A DNA stretch of 37,449 bases, taken from assembly GCA_903905665.1 (NCBI GenBank), contig CAIVHJ010000381.1, positions 1-37,449 on the forward strand, in the 5' to 3' direction. The position numbers and the translations under genes are program-made. The notes under the pieces were generated by a model. It was given only the letters and a program-made list of their open reading frames with translations, was not told where the DNA came from and made no database searches. Below, in pieces: positions 33,464 through 37,449 of the stretch. Within the stretch, counting starts at the first letter, position 1; each line of letters starts with the position of its first letter. Origin of the DNA: an uncultured Phycisphaerales bacterium. GTDB lineage: Bacteria; Planctomycetota; Phycisphaerae; UBA1845; CAIVHJ01.

Positions 33464-35035
33464 TCACTTGGCCGGTAGAATCCCCAGTTTCCGCAATTGT
33501 GCAATAATCGCACGGGTGTATGCATCGGCGCCGGCAGGATTCGGGTGCAAGACTGAGGCATAGAGGCACGTCAGCAAATCCTGTTGAACCCCTTCATCGG
33601 TGCACAGTGCGGCGCGATAATCCAGCAGCGGATCCTCCGGGAAAAGCGTCAAATCGTATCCCAGGTCCAGCCCGCCGGGAAGAACATCCTTTTCCGTCAA
33701 ACCCCAAATCCATGAGTCGGGTGCAAACGCCGTATTGGCGGGTTCGTACCCTGCATCAGCATACGCCGCTCGGGGCGGCGAAGTTTCGGCATTGACATCC
33801 GCAACCGCCTGCTCAAGGCTTTGACTTGAAACCTCATAAAAAATCGATGAATTCGTGATCAATTGCTCCAGCGTCTTTGAAAGCGTGCTATCCTGCCCTC
33901 CACCGCCTGAAACACCACCCGATTGATCCGATGGCGGCTGTCCGCTCAAAATATTCAGCCATTGTTCCAAAGTGGTCAGATCGGATTGCTCGCTGAAAAA
34001 CGGATAGTAGCCGTTCACAACGATTTTCGCATGGTTTGCCAAACCCTCAACTTCCTGCAACACGTCAAACATCACATCATGGCAGGATTGTCGCGTGAGC
34101 GTCTCCAGGTCTTCCGCCGTCGTGTCCCCCGACAAAATCTTGCCCAATCCGACGTCGTTGGCGCAACCATCCAGCAAGATCAGTTCGAGCAGTTCCGGTC
34201 GCTGCACCAGCGCCAGCTGCTCGGTCACCGACGTGTAAGCCTTGGGAACCTCCCCGGAACACAGACCCACGCAGTAACCACCGCCCGTTTCCGGTGGCAA
34301 AAGGCTCGCGCCGGAAATCGAATAATTCTGCAAAATTACTTTCCGACCTGTCTCCTGCTCAATCTGCTCAGCCACTCGCGTGGTAAACTTGTCGCGGTGA
34401 GTCAATCCGTTACCCCACATCACCGAATCCCCAACCGCCGCCATATAGAAAAAGTCCCGAACCAGCTCCACGCGATCCGCCCCGATCGCGGCTCCGTCGG
34501 GCGCCTCCGCCGCATACACCTCCAGCGTCATAAACGATCCCAGTCCCGTTTCGGGAATCGCCACGGCAAATCGATGTTCCAATCCCGACGCCCCGCCGCT
34601 GATTTCCCAGAATATTCCCTCGGACCGACTTAATGCCTCCATCGCACCGGAAGATAATTTCCACGTCCCATCTTCCTGCAATGGATCGGCTGGTACGGGA
34701 TCGCTCAAGGCCGACAATTGGGTAATTTGCTGGTCCTGCTGATCATACAACCGCATCCGAACCGCCGCGCCATCCGAAACCGCCACCGTCATATAAAAAC
34801 CAGCCGTACGATCCGCGCGATCGTCCGACGAATCCGGGTCAAACCAAAAAACGGGAACATAAACATCCACCGACGACACTTCGGGAGCGCGAAGCCGTTC
34901 GACACCCAGAATAAACACGGCTCCGGCACCGGTACTGCTCCCTGCCAGAGGTGCTTCCGAACTGCATCCACCCCCACCAACGACAATGCAGCCAATGCAC
35001 ATCGCCCAAATCCGAGTTCGGATTGCTGTGTACAT
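33464..35035 (-). CDS. SGNH/GDSL-hydrolase lipoprotein
   Basis: 523 residues. Lipoprotein signal: hydrophobic run then VVGGGGC with Cys24 as the lipidation site. After about 170 residues of an unrecognised N-terminal beta-rich domain, the SGNH hydrolase begins: block I AAVGDSVMWGNG with nucleophile Ser204, block III-like LDGCANDVG (about 295), and block V LHPNPAGADAY with His at about 497. An ester or acetyl bond in an envelope polymer or lipid is the likely target (inference). A long insert rich in Gly/Ser (GGVSGGGGQDS) sits before block V. GGAGG lies about 7 nt before the start. It lies 19 bp after the pseudouridine-synthase gene. Confidence 0.85.
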   Translation of the reverse strand: MYTAIRTRIWAMCIGCIVVGGGGCSSEAPLAGSSTGAGAVFILGVERLRAPEVSSVDVYVPVFWFDPDSSDDRADRTAGFYMTVAVSDGAAVRMRLYDQQDQQITQLSALSDPVPADPLQEDGTWKLSSGAMEALSRSEGIFWEISGGASGLEHRFAVAIPETGLGSFMTLEVYAAEAPDGAAIGADRVELVRDFFYMAAVGDSVMWGNGLTHRDKFTTRVAEQIEQETGRKVILQNYSISGASLLPPETGGGYCVGLCSGEVPKAYTSVTEQLALVQRPELLELILLDGCANDVGLGKILSGDTTAEDLETLTRQSCHDVMFDVLQEVEGLANHAKIVVNGYYPFFSEQSDLTTLEQWLNILSGQPPSDQSGGVSGGGGQDSTLSKTLEQLITNSSIFYEVSSQSLEQAVADVNAETSPPRAAYADAGYEPANTAFAPDSWIWGLTEKDVLPGGLDLGYDLTLFPEDPLLDYRAALCTDEGVQQDLLTCLYASVLHPNPAGADAYTRAIIAQLRKLGILPAK

Positions 35036-35054
35036 CTGCGCACCTCCCGCACGC

Positions 35055-35789
35055 TCATGATTCGGAAATCACCGCCGCTCGCAAATCCGCGACTTCCGTG
35101 GAGGTCAGCTTCCGATACTGCCCCGGACCCAGCCCCCGGAGCGAAAGCGGACCTATGCGAACGCGCTTGAGTCGGTGAACCTTCTGCCCCAGAAGTGACA
35201 GAATTTGTCGTACCTGACGATTGCGCCCCTCGCGCAGCCGAATCTCCAACTGGCATCCTTCCCGATCCGAATAGACTACCCGAATCTTCACCCGCTGCGC
35301 TTTGCCCTCGCTGAGCCACACCCCCTTGCGAATCTTTTCCAGTTCTTCCCCGCTGATCGCACCACGAACCGTCGCCGAATACGTCTTCTCGACACCGTAG
35401 CGCGGATGCGCCAATCGCTCCGCCAACTCCCCATCATTCGTCATCAAAACCAATCCCGTCGAATCCTTGTCCAGCCGACCTACCGGATAAACCCGCTCTT
35501 TTACGCCCTTCAGCAAATCCATCGTCTTGCGGCGATCACCGGGATCATTGTTGGTGCACAAAACTCCCTGGGGTTTGTGAAGCAGATAATACACCATTGG
35601 TTCCCGATGAATGCGATACCCGTCCACCCGGATGTCATCGACGCGGGGATCGACCAGAACCGGCAACTCGTCCACGATCTCGCCGTTGACGCTCACGCGC
35701 CCTTCAATCGCCATTGCCTCGCACGCACGCCTCGAACCATATCCTGCTGCCGCGAGCACCTTTTGAATTCGCTCTGGTTTTCGATTCAT
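35055..35789 (-). CDS. Pseudouridine synthase, RsuA/RluB family
   Basis: 244 residues. An N-terminal S4 domain (RIQKVLAAAGYGSRRACEAM, then RVSVNG) is followed by the catalytic domain with VGRLDKDSTGLVLMTNDGEL, where Asp107 is the nucleophile. EGRNRQVRQILS and LKRVRIGPL follow. Such enzymes modify one uridine in 16S (RsuA) or 23S rRNA (RluB/E/F); which one cannot be read from sequence alone, though the S4-containing form fits RluB or RsuA. The ATG at 35789 is preferred to the adjacent GTG at 35792 because GAGG is then 5-6 nt away. It is 16 bp after manA. Confidence 0.93.
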   Translation of the reverse strand: MNRKPERIQKVLAAAGYGSRRACEAMAIEGRVSVNGEIVDELPVLVDPRVDDIRVDGYRIHREPMVYYLLHKPQGVLCTNNDPGDRRKTMDLLKGVKERVYPVGRLDKDSTGLVLMTNDGELAERLAHPRYGVEKTYSATVRGAISGEELEKIRKGVWLSEGKAQRVKIRVVYSDREGCQLEIRLREGRNRQVRQILSLLGQKVHRLKRVRIGPLSLRGLGPGQYRKLTSTEVADLRAAVISES

Positions 35790-35805
35790 CACAACCTCAT
35801 CATCA

Positions 35806-36825
35806 TCAATGCCTATGGTGCGGTAGTGTCACCACCAGCGCTTCCATCGGACCTTCCGAAATCCATCGACACGCTGTCACGGCAGCCGGAAAAACCACCG
35901 TATCCCATCGACGAACGTTAATCTCCAAACCACTGACAGGATGCAGCAATCGCCCCAGTCCCGAGAGCGTCATCCAAATCACCAATTCACCCAACGCCAT
36001 CGAAAAATCCACACCATCGTTCAAAATAACTCGGTCGATGACAAAGTCCTCGGTCACCCCGAGACACTCCACCTGTACCTTCGGAGTCGAACCCCACGCC
36101 GTTGCGACTGCAGACTTTTGCTTCATCATGGATTTCGCCACAGGTTCAAAATGAATCGAACGTAGCGCCTGTTCGAGATGCATCTCGCGCGGCCGACCGG
36201 TGTGTGAATCAATCCGGTTCCAGTCGAACAGTCGAAACGTCGTGTCGCTCGGGGTTTGAACCTCTGCGACCATCACTCCCGCACCCAGCGCATGGACCGT
36301 TCCTGCCTGAATCTCATGAACTTCTCCCACACGGGCGGGAATGCGCAAAAGCACTTCGTCTGGACATCCCCTTACCATCGCGGATGTGAACTGCTCTTGG
36401 GTGACACCCGACCGGAGTCCCTTGTATAGGACTGCATTCGGCGCGGCATCGATCACGTACCAGGCTTCGTGTTTAGAGCGAACACTACCTCCCATTTTCC
36501 GCGCCGTCGCTTCGTCAGGATGAACCTGAACGCTGAGCGGTTGGGCGGCGTCAAGGTATTTGATCAACAGCGGAAACGCTCCTTCGCAAAGCGATGCGTC
36601 GCCGATCAGGCTTGTATCCCACCTCTTCACCAATTCATGAAGCGTCTGACCCCGTGAAGGACCGGCAGTGACAATGGATTGCTCGTTCGGCAGGTCCGCT
36701 ACTTCCCATGATTCGCCGATCGGTTGATCCGAGGGAACAGAACGCCCGAACAAGGTGTGCAACCGCCGACCGCCCCACAATCGAGGCTTGTAAATCGGTT
36801 CCAGCACAAGGGGATGCACATCCAT
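35806..36825 (-). CDS. manA: Mannose-6-phosphate isomerase, class I
   Basis: 339 residues. The enzyme interconverts mannose 6-phosphate and fructose 6-phosphate with one zinc. Zinc-binding residues are visible as Q100 and H102 in SVQVHPDE, E120 in KHEAWYV and H178 in AGTVHALG. The opening (YKPRLWGG) and GESWEVAD are typical of the short bacterial type-I enzymes. First gene of a close run manA - rsuA/rluB - SGNH lipoprotein - peptidase (gaps 16, 19 and 26 bp), probably one transcript. No convincing Shine-Dalgarno was seen before the ATG at 36825. Confidence 0.93.
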   Translation of the reverse strand: MDVHPLVLEPIYKPRLWGGRRLHTLFGRSVPSDQPIGESWEVADLPNEQSIVTAGPSRGQTLHELVKRWDTSLIGDASLCEGAFPLLIKYLDAAQPLSVQVHPDEATARKMGGSVRSKHEAWYVIDAAPNAVLYKGLRSGVTQEQFTSAMVRGCPDEVLLRIPARVGEVHEIQAGTVHALGAGVMVAEVQTPSDTTFRLFDWNRIDSHTGRPREMHLEQALRSIHFEPVAKSMMKQKSAVATAWGSTPKVQVECLGVTEDFVIDRVILNDGVDFSMALGELVIWMTLSGLGRLLHPVSGLEINVRRWDTVVFPAAVTACRWISEGPMEALVVTLPHHRH

Positions 36826-36967
36826 TGCGAGCCAGTGTCGCTCAATTCCAACGGGGGGTCAAGGTTGACAAATTCCCGCGAAACGATCAGGATGCGATGC
36901 GTCATTCGCCGCAGGATTCGATGTGCGCGAACTCCGTGTGTGTCACATTATTGGAAAGGGCTGCCTC

Positions 36968-37348
36968 ATGTCGTCATTACCCGCTTCACCCGGTGGAGCT
37001 GTTCCTTCGGAAACTCCAAACTTCGTTGCGTTCGATGATTTCCTCAAACTCGACCTTCGCGTCGCCAAGGTTCTCGACGTCACCGAACATCCCAATGCCG
37101 ACAAACTCTGGCTGCTTAAAATTGATCTGGGGACCGAACAGCGGCAACTCTGCGCCGGACTGCGCGGTTACTACACGCGCGAGCAACTCCTCGGCAAAAA
37201 CATCGTCGTCGTGGTCAATCTGGCGCCTAGAACCATGCGCGGTCAAATCAGTCAGGGAATGCTCCTCGCCGCCTCCAGCGACGACAAATCCAAAGTCATC
37301 ATTCTGACCACCGATGCCGATATCGCCCCCGGCAGCAAAGTCACATAA
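36968..37348 (+). CDS. tRNA-binding-domain protein (CsaA/MetRS-C-terminal-like)
   Basis: 126 residues from the ATG at 36968; AAAGGG lies 7 nt before it, whereas the GTG at 36923 has no such site. After a short flexible start the OB-fold domain reads FLKLDLRVAKVLDVTEHPNA, then DKLWLLKIDLG, LCAGLRGYY and VVVVNLAPRTMRGQ(I)SQGM. This is the EMAP-II/Arc1p-type tRNA-binding fold also found at the C-terminus of methionyl-tRNA synthetase and in stand-alone CsaA. No catalytic domain is attached. It is divergent from manA. Confidence 0.92.
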   Translation: MSSLPASPGGAVPSETPNFVAFDDFLKLDLRVAKVLDVTEHPNADKLWLLKIDLGTEQRQLCAGLRGYYTREQLLGKNIVVVVNLAPRTMRGQISQGMLLAASSDDKSKVIILTTDADIAPGSKVT

Positions 37349-37415
37349 AACGCCTGACAAAATCAGAGACGCGACTGCCAACCCATTGGTGGGCGTCAGG
37401 GAGCGCCTAATTAAC

Positions 37416-37449
37416 CCCCCTCCCTTCCAGGGAGGGGTTGGGGGAGGGT
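37416..37449. repeat. Dispersed GC-rich palindromic repeat at the right edge, partial
   Basis: CCCCTCCC (37417-37424) and GGGAGGGG (37430-37437) form an 8-bp stem with a 5-nt loop, followed by TTGGGGGAGGG to the edge. I recognise this style as a common interspersed repeat in environmental bacteria (recollection, unchecked). It may also terminate the tRNA-binding-protein transcript about 70 bp upstream. Confidence 0.4.

Noticed and set aside
1..37449. CRISPR array, tRNA or rRNA genes
   Set aside because: No regularly spaced repeats, no T-loop-like GTTCGAATCC motifs in the spacers and no rRNA-like sequence were seen on reading the intergenic regions.

Overview
The window looks like a chromosomal stretch from a moderately GC-rich bacterium, most likely a Planctomycetota member (inference). 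The clues are a secreted parallel beta-helix protein with a tail style common in that phylum, an EF-hand protein, a LolA-like lipoprotein-sorting protein, a DUF1570-like metallopeptidase and GT-C membrane proteins, next to housekeeping genes (rpsA, a primary-type sigma factor, manA, an RsuA/RluB pseudouridine synthase, comEC). I see no rRNA, tRNA, CRISPR array or transposase gene.

Layout. 1-1766 (-): 5' part of a large GT-C-type membrane protein that runs off the left edge. 1767-5235 (+): an accessory cassette with its own promoter and four tightly coupled genes: a ParB/sulfiredoxin-fold protein, a second ParB-type HTH protein, a PD-(D/E)XK-like (DUF6602-like) protein, and a PAPS-reductase-family PP-loop protein with a zinc ribbon and an Fe-S-type cysteine set. 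On its right is a 163-bp piece of a close paralogue of the gene on its left. 5619-6182 (-): EF-hand protein. 6750-9607 (+): phosphoketolase, then a Nudix hydrolase. 9814-11211 (+): an NtrC-family response regulator without a GAFTGA loop. 11235-15691 (-): a two-gene version of the usually fused giant acyl-CoA dehydratase activase / HgdB-like protein. 16156-18785 (-): secreted beta-helix protein and LolA-like protein, each with a plausible terminator. 19002-21048 (-): a YtrA-type GntR regulator with an ABC-2 exporter and a palindromic operator on its own promoter. 21177-24585: divergent HAD phosphatase and ComEC. 24783-28592 (-): GT39 glycosyltransferase and MMPL transporter. 28752-32536 (+): GNAT acetyltransferase, ribosomal protein S1 and sigma-70 factor. 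32586-36825 (-): a four-gene run manA, rsuA/rluB-like, SGNH lipoprotein, metallopeptidase. 36968-37348 (+): CsaA-like tRNA-binding protein.

The strongest candidate for an undescribed system is the 2057-5235 cassette. A PP-loop/PAPS-reductase protein beside a ParB-fold protein recalls the IbrA/IbrB pair and, more remotely, the sulfur-handling component of DNA phosphorothioation systems (DndC-like). Here it is joined by a second DNA-binding ParB relative and a nuclease-fold protein whose catalytic motif appears altered. No function is shown by the sequence alone. All coordinates, motif positions and identities were worked out by eye.
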